A stretch of 64,000 bases of DNA from Plasmopara viticola (Eukaryota > Oomycota > Peronosporomycetes > Peronosporales > Peronosporaceae), in NCBI GenBank assembly GCA_001695595.3, contig MBPM02000144.1, positions 42,749 through 106,748 of the forward strand, written 5' to 3'. The notes below the pieces were generated by a model. It saw nothing but the letters and a program-made list of their open reading frames with translations, had not been told where the DNA came from and did no database searches. The translations under genes and the position numbers were made by a program. Shown here piece after piece: positions 44,322 to 55,457 of the stretch (its first letter is position 1; every line of letters begins with the position of its first letter).

Positions 44322-45675
44322 ATGCGCGTACTCATCTTCGTACGTACTGCCATCATTTTCTTTTTTAATGTAAGCACTTGTTATGGCACTACCTCGAATA
44401 CAAGACGCGATGACAGAGACAAGGCCTCGTTAAATGGCACGAACGAGGAGGCGAGAGGAAATGGATCGGTGGATTATTTTAGTCAACCGGCTGTGCACAT
44501 GATTGACGAAAATCTCGAAAATGCTATGGAGATTCAAAAATCATCGCGCACATTAGAAAACGAGCTCATGCGTCGAGAACAGGTAGATTTAGCCACAATA
44601 AAGGAACATGTGCATTGGCGTGATATGAAAGACAAAGCCTACAAATGGTTGAAGGAACCGCGAGTCCACCCAAAGGATGTGTTTAAGTACTTGCACCTTC
44701 AAAGCATCTTTCATCGATATCTGGATCCAGTCACATTGCGTCACGACACCAAGCTCCTTGTGTGGTGTTACTACATTGATCGTTATAAGGCTTGGGACAC
44801 CATGGCTTCTGATAACGTAGTATCTAGCAACACAGAGCTCTTTTATTTTTTGGCCAAACACATTCAGCCACGACCGAGTCCAAAACTGACATTTCCGCTT
44901 CATGATCCATCCGTGTTTGATCCGTTTTTACAAGCCGTGACACTATTTCACTAATATCGGCGCGAACGAGTTTTGACGCAATTTGCTATTCGTGACGTAT
45001 ATGGTCACGAATCCGATTACCATGGATTTTGTGCTTAAGGAACGGCTTCTACACAAGGAATCACCAAGATACATGTTTCTACTCTTGAGGCTCAAAGAAG
45101 AGCACGCTTTGATTGGTATTGACGATGTGACTCTGTTTACTGCGTGGCTAGAATACGTGAAAATGTACTTGCAGGTGGACGATCGGAAGTTTGACCTTGG
45201 CAGTTTTATTTTGTTCATACTGCCAGATATGTCATTGCCACGTGCGAAGGTCATGTTCGATTCCAATGCGCTCGAGAACGTGCTGGGAGACGTAGAATAC
45301 GTCGGTGAGAGCCTTGCAGCGCATGCGCGTAAAATGTGGCACCGATACCCTGACCTTGTGTTTAGACGCTTGGGAATTTTTAACGAGAAGATTACGCCGG
45401 ATAATTTTCTAGATTTCGCCAACGGGATTGCGACCGTCGCTTTTTACGCAAAATGGAGGCCATTTGATGGCGATCAGATGTTTGATTTGCTGAGATCAAA
45501 GCATTCGTTTGATGAAGTGGTCATTCTGTTTCGATACCTCGAGCTAGCAGCGCCGCACATTGGTTCTTTGACGCCAGGGCAGCGCTCCGACGTCCAGAAT
45601 TATGCACACTCTAAGGTGCAGTACCTGGCTGATCCCTCACCCATGTTACGATTTCCAGATTGTGACGAGCATCCC
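44322..45675 (+). pseudogene. WY-type effector E1 (unit 3), mosaic and truncated
   Basis: Starts MRVLIFVRTAIIFFFNVSTC like the other E1 copies, then switches at about 44510 to E2-like sequence (NAMEIQ, LENELMRREQVDL, KEPRVHPKDVFKYL, AKHIQPRP) and returns to E1-like sequence after about 44985. A TAA replaces Tyr after TLFH (44952-44954) and five bases are lost soon after. The 3' end is missing: at 45675 the coding strand joins the antisense 5' end of an E2 copy. No functional product is expected. Confidence 0.75.
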
Positions 45676-45891
45676 TTGAATCTCCATGGCATTTTCGAGA
45701 CTTCGGTCAATCCTGTGCACAGCCGGTTGACCAAGATAATCCACCAATCCATTTCCTCTCGCCTCCTCGTCCGTGCCATTTAACGAGGACTTGTCTATGT
45801 CATCGCGTCTTGTATTCGAGGTAGTGCCAAAAGAAGTGCTGACGTTAAAAAAGAAAATGATGGTAGCACGTACGAGGATGAGTACGCGCAT
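45676..45891 (-). pseudogene. E2 effector 5' fragment fused tail-on to E1 (unit 3/4 junction)
   Basis: The minus strand from the ATG at 45891 encodes a signal peptide (MRVLILVRATIIFFFNVSTS), RRDDIDK, a DEEARG-type motif and NAMEIQG, then runs into antisense E1. The remainder of E2 and the spacer of the convergent pair are deleted. With 44224-44535 it makes inverted arms. Confidence 0.75.
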
Positions 45892-47049
45892 GGTGTGGCT
45901 TGAGACGTTGCAATATAAAGGGAGAGTGAGAAAAGATCTGGATCTTGTAGCTGATACGAAATTAAGAATATGATTGTGCGACCAGATAGCAAAAAGGACG
46001 AGGCCGCACATGCGGAATCCTAGTTCTACAGATAATTGGCCTCGATTAAACATTCTCCATTCATTCTTTACTGTCGACTTAATGTTTGTATCAAATAACG
46101 TTTACAACCAACTATCTTGTGACTCAATCGTCTCGTAGTATTTAGCTCAAAAGTGATCCATACTTTATTTGAGTAGAAAAAAATACAGCAGGAACGATTG
46201 ATAAATAACCGAGGCACCGTATCTTAAGTAATAGGATGCTGCAAACTGATCTGTAATGGAAACTGAACCTAGAAGTACGACAATGGTAATGAATTCTCTG
46301 CCTTCTTGTAAACAACTTTCGATTTCGGGCAGAGCGTCTGCGCAGCCAATTTTTATCCAATGTCGCCTTGCGGATTAAACGCATTGAACGACCTTTCCAT
46401 TGTCATGTTTTTGTCGAAATAGCGCACAGAACCATATGTAGGATCGGCCGATAATAACTACTTACGTAGGCGAAGAATGCTTTAAGGCTGACTTGGATCA
46501 GTTTAGAACTTTCGTCGGCTAAACGTGATGTCCTCTCGACAAGAACAATCATCATTCGTTGCTATTACTGCGAAAATACACAAATCCGTACTTTACAAAG
46601 ATTTACTTATTTCTATCTTCTTAATCTCAAAATTAGCTCAATTAAAAAAAACAAAATTGGTACGTATATTATTCTGCAGAACACCATATAAAGTTATAGA
46701 TTGATAAAATTTACATCTTTTAAAAACTTTGTTAAGAAAACCACCTTTTTTACCAAACAATACCTACCGCAATAAAAAAATATATACAAATTTCTACCCC
46801 ATCGTAAATTTAGCACGATACCGTTTTTTACGCAGTAAAATAACAGTATAGTTGACGTAGTAATGAGTAAATAAAGAGCTTTTCATCTTATAAGGGGCGT
46901 AAAAATATAATTTGTATTTTACGGTTCGAATAGGGAGCGCCTATAGCTACACCCCTCCTGCCTAGAGCTACACCCCCCTCTTTATGCTGACCAATCAAAG
47001 TACAGCTTCATATCTACAGCCAGTTATGCAATTATTGGGATGCTGATGG
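45892..47049 (-). other. E2 upstream region and PEPCK upstream spacer (unit 4)
   Basis: The first ~870 bp match the E2 flanks of other units (with the VRYFDKN-type fragment decayed further). From about 46780 they match the PEPCK upstream spacer. No SINE-A is inserted here, unlike units 1 and 2. Confidence 0.5.
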
Positions 47050-48159
47050 ATATGGGCAGGTGGACCGCACGTACGTGTTTGATGGCCATTGTGGTATAAA
47101 CGTGGAGTCTCGCTTGAAAGTACGCATTATTACCGAGCTAGCGTGGCACCACCACTTTGTCACAAACATGTTTATCCGCCCCAATTTTACTCGTGTAGCC
47201 AAGAATTTTGAGGCCGACTTTACGCTTATTAATGCGTGCAACATTGTCGATGAAGATTGGAAGAGACACAGACTTCATTCGAGTGTATTTGTGCTTTTTA
47301 ACATGAAAAGACACTTGGGCATTCTTGGCGGCACATTTTACAGTGGCGAAATGAAGAAGGCGATCTTTCGTATGATGAATTACTATTTGCCTCTGAATGA
47401 TGTGTTGACCGTGCAGGATTCAGCCAACTTTGGCGGGTTAGGACACACAGCTCTCTTTTTAGGCTCTCTGGCACGGGCAAGACGATGCTGTCGCTAATGC
47501 AAAGCGCGATCTCATTGGTGACGACGAGCTCGGCTGGGATGACGGGTTTTATATATGAATTTGAAGGCGGCTGCTATGTCAGGACGATTACCCTTAGTAA
47601 AGAGACAAAGCTTGATATCCATAATGCGATTTGCCCGGACGCCTTGCTTGAAATTGTGTGGACCAACGCTAATAATGAAACCGAATTTCTCAACTCAAGC
47701 AAGACGGAATATGGTCGCGTATCGTATCCAATTTCCCACCTTCCCCGCCTTCAACCTCAATCTCGTACATTTATCCGAGGATATCCATTTTTTTCACGTG
47801 CGGCATTACGGAGCCACAAGCGACGTTCTCGACGGGCTTTGGACCTGCGTTTATGACACTGCACCCAATTAAGTATGTAAATTCATTCGGTTGAATTCTA
47901 GAGAGACGCAATACGAATGTGTATATGATTAATACGGGCTGGACTGGTGGCGCGTATGGGGTGGGGAAACGCATAAAGCTGCAGTATACGCGTAAGTGTG
48001 TAGATGCAGCAGTATCGAAAAGGCAGCGTTTGTTAAAGATCCTGCGTTTGGCTTTGAGATTCCCACATTCGTGGAAGGCGTGCCATCCGAGATGTTAAAT
48101 CTAAGAGACGCGTGAACGGACAAAGGTGCGTTCAGCAATATAGCTCACAATTTGGCCGC
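47050..48159 (+). pseudogene. PEPCK fragment (unit 4)
   Basis: The open frame 47060-47497 is the best-preserved plus-strand 5' part: [60 protein letters not shown]. One T is lost before the P-loop, shifting the frame. About 100 bp encoding MYGV...VAGTERG are deleted at about 47798, joining HFFHV directly to CGITEPQ-type sequence. The C-terminal part carries further frame changes. Confidence 0.8.
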
Positions 48160-48173
48160 CTCGTTTAAACAAA

Positions 48174-48495
48174 TTTGTTGATCCTGTGGCTCGAGCGGTT
48201 AGCCGTTGACCCAAGACCGGGAGGTACCTGGTTCGATACCCATAGGATCCGAATTAAGGCAGCCGGAGATAGGTTACTAAAGTGGACGAGCCATCACACC
48301 CGAGTGTGTGACTGCCCTACCAACTCGCGCCCGAGTGGGTAATAAAAGGGTTGGGAAGGGGACGCCCCACTGACCGAAAAAGCCCCATAGTGTAATGAGG
48401 GGTACGGAACCCGGTCCCGATATGGGTCGGATTGCTACCAGCATCCCGAGGAAGAGACAGCCTAGTCCTAGCGCGTGGGTTCCGATAGCTTAAAT
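48174..48495 (+). mobile_element. SINE-B copy 3 (tRNA-derived, plus orientation)
   Basis: 322 bp with a 14 bp duplication CTCGTTTAAACAAA at 48160-48173 and 48496-48509, and an intact empty site in unit 1 (about 3381-3394). A box TGGCTCGAGCGGTTAGCCG and B box GGTTCGATACCC are both present near the left end. Confidence 0.85.
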
Positions 48496-48559
48496 CTCGT
48501 TTAAACAAAACTACAGGCAGTTTATTCTGCCAGCCAAGGATCTATCATGTTACAACCCG

Positions 48560-49272
48560 GTGATGTGTTAGTTGCATGCATAATTTTCATACAAAAGAAG
48601 TGATACCAAGATTGGTACCTTTTGTCTTGCGTTGCCGATATCCTTCCTGAGTAAATGACAGGCAGGATTCCTTAGACGAAGCGTGGCAAGGGTAGTACGA
48701 GGGGGTGCGCCAGCTTTGGTCATCGTAGAAATGATGGTCTCTTTATCCGGGTTTAGCGTCCGGTTGACCGCATAGGTATGCGGGGTCAGTGGCGGCCTCA
48801 TGTCCAGAATGCTCGCCACACATCAACTTCATGTCCCATAAGTAGTTACCAGATTGCTGCAAGACGCGTTCCACAATAGCCAGCCATTGACAGCTTGATT
48901 TTAACGTAGATGTATTCCGTATGGCATTACCCTTTTTCTTGTAACAACCACTGTGAACACATCCAACCAAACCTTCCATAATTCACCTGTTTTGCTCTCT
49001 TTGGTCCGATTGAGTCTCACAGCAAAGCCGTTCAATCTGGCAAAAGCCTTAACAGAGCTTTCCGCCTCTTCAAAAGGAGGAAAATTGGTGATTTCGAGGT
49101 TCGACGTAGTGGTTACGTGGTAAAGCAACGCCAAATAATCTGAGGAATTGGTCTGGCAGGAATATTTGCCGGCGCTTCTAAAATTGTGAAAAAGCGGTGG
49201 CTGAAGATTATACTTCGATTGGTCAGCATAAAGAGGGGGGGTACGGGGGGGGGGTGTTCCAAAAGCTCCCAA
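48560..49272 (-). pseudogene. FAR1/MULE-type fragment (unit 4)
   Basis: The clearest copy: the minus frame 48901-49272 reads SNLEITNFPPFEEAESSVKA, FARLNGFAVRLNRTKESKTG, then ELWKVWLDVF, a FAR1-type start. The downstream frame 48568-48819 holds NRTLNPDKETIISTMTKAG and TLATLRLRNPA. A frame change separates them. Confidence 0.6.
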
Positions 49273-49399
49273 AATTATTTTTACATAGCAGCGTCAGCAT
49301 CTGATATTTGGAAGACTTCAGCTTCAATAAAGTTTAATTGTGTAATATGAGGATTGTAGAGGCAGGTAAAACAAGCTCGCTAAATGTTAGTGCTTATCA

Positions 49400-49502
49400 A
49401 ATGTCACCGCAATGATTGATTCAAGAATCATGCGTTAGTCCTGAGCGGGGTTATCCTGTCTCGTCTAAAAAGAAAGCTCTCGTCAAGAAAAATAGCCTTC
49501 TT
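49400..49502. other. Block X, left part (unit 4), interrupted by LINE
   Basis: Matches 4320-4418 up to AAAAATAGCCTTCTTG, where the LINE begins. The right part resumes at 58549 (GTCGACGCTGC). Confidence 0.6.
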
Positions 49503-49532
49503 GAGAGAGGCAGACGATTCTATTTGGTCAGT

Positions 49533-52500
49533 TTATCGACGACTAGATGTCGGTATGATCCTAAGCCTGGTAAGCAACGCCGGTTCCAGGTCCTCGTTCG
49601 GTGGTTGTACGGGGCTCGTCTCCGTCGGAGACTTCTCTGTGGGTTGTTTCTCCAGATCATGTTGGCACAGATGGAGTCTTGTGTCTTTTTCTAGCTTGTC
49701 TGGTGTTCTTCTTTCTCGTGTCGCTAAATCTCGTAGTTGCTGCTGACCGGTCGACCAAAACTCGAGCACGCTACATTCGACGGTAATCGCTTCCTGTTTG
49801 AAGACGACTCTGTTCCGTTGTAACCATAGGCTGGTGATGCCCATGCGCTCAAGCATATTGGCAGAAAATAGTGTGTCACTGGACTGGTGAGGAATGAAAA
49901 GCCCAGCAAATGGACAGATTCCAGCAAGCGTGTGCCAGCAGGAAAGCACCAGAATTGTCGCAAGTCATCAAGGCCAAACTGAGCAAAGATCATCCGGTTG
50001 AGGAAAGGAAGTACGGGAAGGAATGGGAGAGGATGTGGCGGTTTCTATGCAGTGTCTGCAGTTCCAAAATATGTGCTCTAGCGTCTCCTTTTTCTCCAAA
50101 ATATGTGCTCGAGCGTCTTCTTTTGTCCGTGACAGCACTGTAGTTTGCGACAGCTGTCGTCCAGCCGCCGGCCTTCGTGATGCAGATTGAGCTGCTGTAG
50201 TATCATTCGATAGCTGACCCAAACTTGGTACGCTGTGAGCTCTTTGTTGTCAGCCCATAGCTGCTTGGGTGTTTGGGTCATTGCTGCTGCTTGCCAGGTA
50301 CTCGTTCGCACTTCTTCCCGCGGCCGGGCGACTATGGTGTCCAATTTGATCTTCTCCTCGATATCTTTGGAACGCCTACTTCTTGATCACTGCTAACACA
50401 TGACGGTTTGCCGTCAAATCCGGTACAGTCCATAAGAAACCATGAAGTGTCGGGTGTGCCATGAAAACGATGTTTCCATCTCGCTCATGCCGTCGAAGTT
50501 TATGAATGTCTTCCATCGTGCTTGAGTCTGCCTTGATCGTGCTGCTGATGGTCCAGTAAACCCCGTTGGTTGCTGTTCCAGCTCGAATTCCGAGAATCTT
50601 TGTCCTGTCTGACTGATTCCCCGGATGCTGCCCCCTGCGAGGATCACCCACTTGTACTTATTCCGAAGTTGTGGTTGATGCCGCATGGTCGCCTCGGTCC
50701 CGGCTCGCAGCGTATCTCCTACTACCAAAGGAGGGCTTCTGCTGAGGATGGCTATACTCCATCTGCGCAGTTTTGGTCGATGATGACCATGTCCGTCGAG
50801 TATGGTATGTGCATCGTATACAATCGATCGCTCCTTCTTGTGATATGGAACTCCTCCAGCGTGCAGCTCACGATTCTATCGTATTTCCTGCTCGTTAGCA
50901 TCGCTCTGGTCTCATCTATAATGGCTTAATTATCGTTCCAGTGTAGGCGGGCCAAAACGTCTCTTCCTCTGGTGTTCTCATCCGCATCAACTCAGAAAGG
51001 GGTTCCTTTAGTACTGCGCGCCATTTCCCGTCCTTTGTCCAGCTCGCCGCCGATGCTGCTATTTGTTTCAGCCGTTGTCGCCGCTGCAGGATGGTTGCTA
51101 CTTCTTCTTTCCTTCGGCACTAGCCAGCTACCGACGAGCTGTTGCAGGGTATTACCCGGTGCCTTCGTCCTGCTGCCTTGGTTGTGTCTGCTTTTGTGTC
51201 GTGGTGAGACTCCACTCGTCCATGGATGGGTTGCTCCACGAAAGGCCCAAGCTCTCCATGCTGCGTAGTAGGTTTCGTGCCGTTGTACTAGGCACTGAAT
51301 AGCATGCTTCGCTCGTTGAGTTTTGCACGCAATCTCGATGGGTGCTAGGCCTACACCTCCTGTCTGCTTCGGGTGTGAACAGAAGCCCCGGATTCGTTTT
51401 GTGTCGGCTTGTAGCTATGCTCGTTGAATGCTGCCAGCGATACTGCTTTTGGATGTTGCGTAACTGCTTGGCTGCCCACTGCGGCATCTCGAAAGCTGCC
51501 ACTGTAAACAGAATTGACGGCAATAGGATGACGTTGAGGAGGACAACCCGATTCTCGACGGTGTTTGAACCACCTGGTAGCACTAATATTCCGTGTATTT
51601 CTTTCATCTCCAACGCTGTGCTGAGAAAGATGGCCTTGCTCTTTGTCGGTTGCACTTGGAGGCATGGTAGTTCTCCAAATCGTTGCACCAGTGTCATTAC
51701 TCGGGGAAGTTGACGCGCTTCTTGGAGGAAGACGGTTCAACGAACGCCAAAAACTTGTTCATCTTTCCTCTAGTTCCTGGCACATGGATCCCTTCTGTAT
51801 GGTCGTCCTGCTGAATTGCTACGCAAGCACCTCAGCTGCAAGAAAAAAAAGCAGGGGAGCTAATGGGCAGCCTTAGCGGATGCCTGATACCACCTCCTGC
51901 GGTTCTGAAAGCTCCCCGTTGACTAGAAATCGCGCCGTGGTTTCATCATGCAGCTTCCTCAGCATCCGCAAAAACATCGGCGAAAATTCAAAACGAAGGA
52001 GTACGAGAAACAAAAATTCTCGCGCGACCGTATCATAAGCCTTCTAGAAATCCAGCAGCAAGATTACTCTACTTGATGCTGCTGCAAGCTCTGGTTCTGC
52101 CTTCGCTGTGGCAAGGATAGCGAGCATCATCATCACGGATTACATCCTTTGGCGTCCGTGGACGAACCTTTGTTGCGATGACCCGATAGCTTTGCCCATG
52201 ACTCGCTGAGCTCGGGCGGTCATTACTTTGGTAACTATTTTGTACGCGGTTTGGAGTAGCGAGATCGGACGATAGTCCATCGCATCATCCAAATTGCCGT
52301 TCTTCTTGTGGGGAATGATGAGAGCCTCCAGAAAGGTTTGGGGTGGCTCACCTCCCTTGAGTAACTCGTTGCTGATAGGCGTGAGCGCTGGCACGAAGAC
52401 GGACTGTGTGTCCTTGAAGAAATTATTGTTAAGACCATCTGTGCCCGCTTGTTTGTGCCGAATAAGGGCTGAAATTGCATCCATGACCTCTTGCTCCACT

Positions 52501-54140
52501 ACTGGATTCATGAGAAGGTTTTTGTCCGTTGGCGAAAGCTTCGGGTCAGCAGGTATCGGCACGAACTTATCAACTTCACGCTCGGGGTCAGCATCCGGAA
52601 CTTTGCTATGAATAGTGCCCAGTATCGGAGACCATTCACTTGCAAATTTGGTCGCTAGGGTCATTTCACGCTGGAATCCAGCACCATGAATGTGCCGGAC
52701 ATTTGCAATAGTTTGATCACGCTCCCAATTTGACGCCCGCTAGAAAACCCACCGAAGGCAGTCTGTTGTCCGTTCTAGTCGTTGGCCGAGATGGATAATA
52801 TGTTCAGCTCTTCGCTCTTCCATGGTGACCTCGAGCAGATCTTTTCTCGTGAGTAAGTGTACTCGACTCTGGATGTTTAGTTTGTGCTTGAACGCCTTCC
52901 GCCTCTTCTTTTCTTGCTGGATGAGCCGGCCAATGCACGTTCCGCATTTTTGCACCGTGCCATCCCATGTTTGAACAGTCTCCTGTCGCCCAATGCCTTC
53001 CTCTACAAGGGTGTCCAGCAGCGCCTCTTGTACACGCTCTGATTTAGATGATCGGATGAGGTATACAATCCTGCATTTCCTCGCATTGGTTCTTTCTTGA
53101 GGCTGTGTTCCCGCTAAATGCATCACTACTCGTTGGTGGTCCGATGGTGTGGAGGGTTCAAGGACTGATAACCACTGCACTCTAGCCGTCCACAAATCCG
53201 GTACATAAAGTCGGTCTAATCTGCTTGCTGTCTCCGGTTCCCAATACGTAAAGTACTCCGTACTTTCCAGTTGGTCTACTCCATCTTCCGTTTGCCCTGC
53301 AAGGGTGCAGGCGTCTTCCAGGTGAATCTGGCACAGTAGGTCTGGTAGAGCCACGCTTTCAGCACGACCAGTCCGCTTGCCTATGAGCCTATCTGACACT
53401 GGACTGAAAACGCAATTAAAATCGCCTGCCAGGATCGTCTCCCGATCTTCCCATGGCCATAATTGTAGTTGCCCATAAAATAGCTCTCGTTCTTGGTGGC
53501 TGTTCGGAGCGTAGACATTGACAAGAATTCGTTCTTGTAGCTTGATCGCGATTACCCTCCGCGTCCACCGATCTTGAAGCCACGGTGATACCTGGTCCGC
53601 TATGTTGGAATGTAAAAGGATAGCTACACTTCCCGCTTTGGTGTTGCCGATGCTCCAATACGACAACTGATTGCTGTCTTTGTGGTACTGCTGGCCGCAT
53701 AGACGTCTCCAATCCGATTGTAATTTCTCTGCTTCTGCTACTGTGCTGACATGCGATTCCTGAATCATCCACACGAGAAGAGATTCATGGCGGGGTGTTC
53801 TCCTCCAGGCTTCCATCCAGCGCAATCTGTTCTCTTTCACAAAACCACGGACGTTTTGAGTCTCCAATCTCCACTGATTGTTGGATCGTGCCCGTCTGCG
53901 CCTCTTCTTTTCCACTGGCTTACGATCTTGCATATATACATGACGTCCATAGACGTCATCCGTCGCTCCATTATTCAAACTCATTGGGGCTACAGCTGTG
54001 AGCTCTGGGCTGCCTTTAATACTCCTGTTCCCAATCCCTTCCGCCGCGCTCCACCTCCACAGCGTCAGAGAAGAAGCGGGCAACTTCCCCCCAGTCTTCA
54101 TTGCGGCGGGATGCCGAATAAGCTTCTCGGTATCCTGCAT
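49533..54140 (-). pseudogene. LINE ORF2: AP endonuclease, reverse transcriptase, C-terminal zinc region
   Basis: The endonuclease is in a 466-codon frame (52740-54140) with NVRGFVKENRLRWM, LLVWMIQESHV, ILVNVYAPNSHQERELF, ILAGDFNCVF and a terminal SDHQRVVMHL, all canonical APE motifs. The RT starts at 52664 (HKQAGTDGLNNNFFKD, DYRPISLLQTAYKI, RFVHGRQRM) and continues past a TAA to [19 protein letters not shown] and SGIR-stop-GCPLAPLLFF. The catalytic FVDD-type box is damaged: FLAFVE then a shift into TVFLQEARQLPRVMTLVQRF (about 51735). The C-terminus includes TLEHIFWNC (zf-RVT) and LQRNRVVFKQEA. It cannot make active enzyme. Confidence 0.8.
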
Positions 54141-55457
54141 TCATGTCAAGGGCGCGCAAGTGCCGCGTCAACTTGGAGATGCAGCTATCATCCTGCTCCT
54201 CTTCGCTTCCTGTGAGTACGCGAAGCTCCTTCTCGTAGATGACGGCGCACAGTAAATGTTGCGCTAGACGTAATTTGTTTGAAACATCGCACAGCTTAAG
54301 GATGTGATCTTTCCCATAGTTCTTGCTCCGCATGCGTTCCAGTCGTCACTGTTGTCAATGAGAAGGGCTAAGTGTTGCGGAAGCAGCCTCGTTAGTTCGG
54401 CCATCCACTCGTCAATCCATTTCCTGGTTAAGCTGTCGGTTGTCTGACTTCGGTTGGCTTCCAGACGGCCGTTCATACATTCGTATCTCCAAGCTGCTGT
54501 CCAGACCTCGAGTATTTGATCTCCCAACGAATTGAGCATTTTTCAGGGAATTCAAAAAGTTGACACATGAGGACTAGTTGGACAGGTTTTCGTTGTGCAG
54601 TGTATCGCCACTCCTGCACCGTACTCGTTATCAGCGGAAATGATGCCGTTGCTGTTGTCGGTCACACTTCGCCTAACTTCTTCCAGCGTTCTACATAATT
54701 TGTAGAGCTGCATCACTCCTGGTTCGCCTTGCTTGCGCCCGACATCGGCTCATCGGTCATCGGCTCCGCAGTCGACGATGGGTGCTCCGTCTCGGACCTA
54801 ATGATACGGCGGGTGCGTTCCGCTTCCATTGGAGTCAGGGTGTGCGGCCGCTTAAATGCTTTGGTCTCTGTCGTCTTGACACGGCTTGTCGTCCCTCGAA
54901 CGTGCATTAGCCCATGAGCGGACTTAGTGCTGGACAACCTGTGTGACGAATAGAAATCCCCGTCTGGACCAGCGACCGGGGAGATGTGCAGATCGCGTTC
55001 TTCCTGCTGAGCTTTAGCCCCCCCCCCTGCTTGCCATTGTCTCATCGTTTCATGCGGGATCTGATATTGTTGCATGAGGGCTGCTACTTCGTCGGAGGCC
55101 TCGGCAACACCATCACCCGCAATTGCTCTCTTTCAGGGAAGTGAGAGTCGAGACGCGGCGTTGACCAGGAATAACAGTTCAATGTCGTGTTGGATTCGCC
55201 TGTTCTTAGACGAGATGGATGTCACACTTGAGGTCGTGCGAGATCATCATTCCAGCGAGCTTGCTTCGAAGCTCGGCGATGTTGCCGTCCCATTGCGAGT
55301 GACTCCATCCTTCCCAAGAGAGATCCCTGGCTTGGAAGTCCTCACTTTGACCTGGTGCTTGAGCTTCACTTAGCGGCTTAACGGCTGCTGCATCAGCTGG
55401 CGTCGGCTGCTTTACAGCCTGCTTCCTTTTATGAATGAACGCCGAGTAATGGTCGCT
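54141..55457 (-). other. LINE region between OTU domain and endonuclease
   Basis: Minus frames at 54713-55075, 54264-54539 and 54016-54333 are open for 90-120 codons each (HILKLCDVSNKLRLAQHLLC), probably the N-terminal part of ORF2 broken by shifts. No domain recognised. Confidence 0.4.

Larger units (their letters stand above)
44224..46000. repeat. Effector 5'-end inverted repeat (about 310 bp arms, 1.1 kb loop)
   Basis: 44224-44535 (E1 leader and N-terminus) is nearly the reverse complement of 45676-46000 (E2 leader and N-terminus), about 90% by eye and continuous through the initiator, ATG and signal peptide. Both arms have effector promoters pointing inward. Confidence 0.75.
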
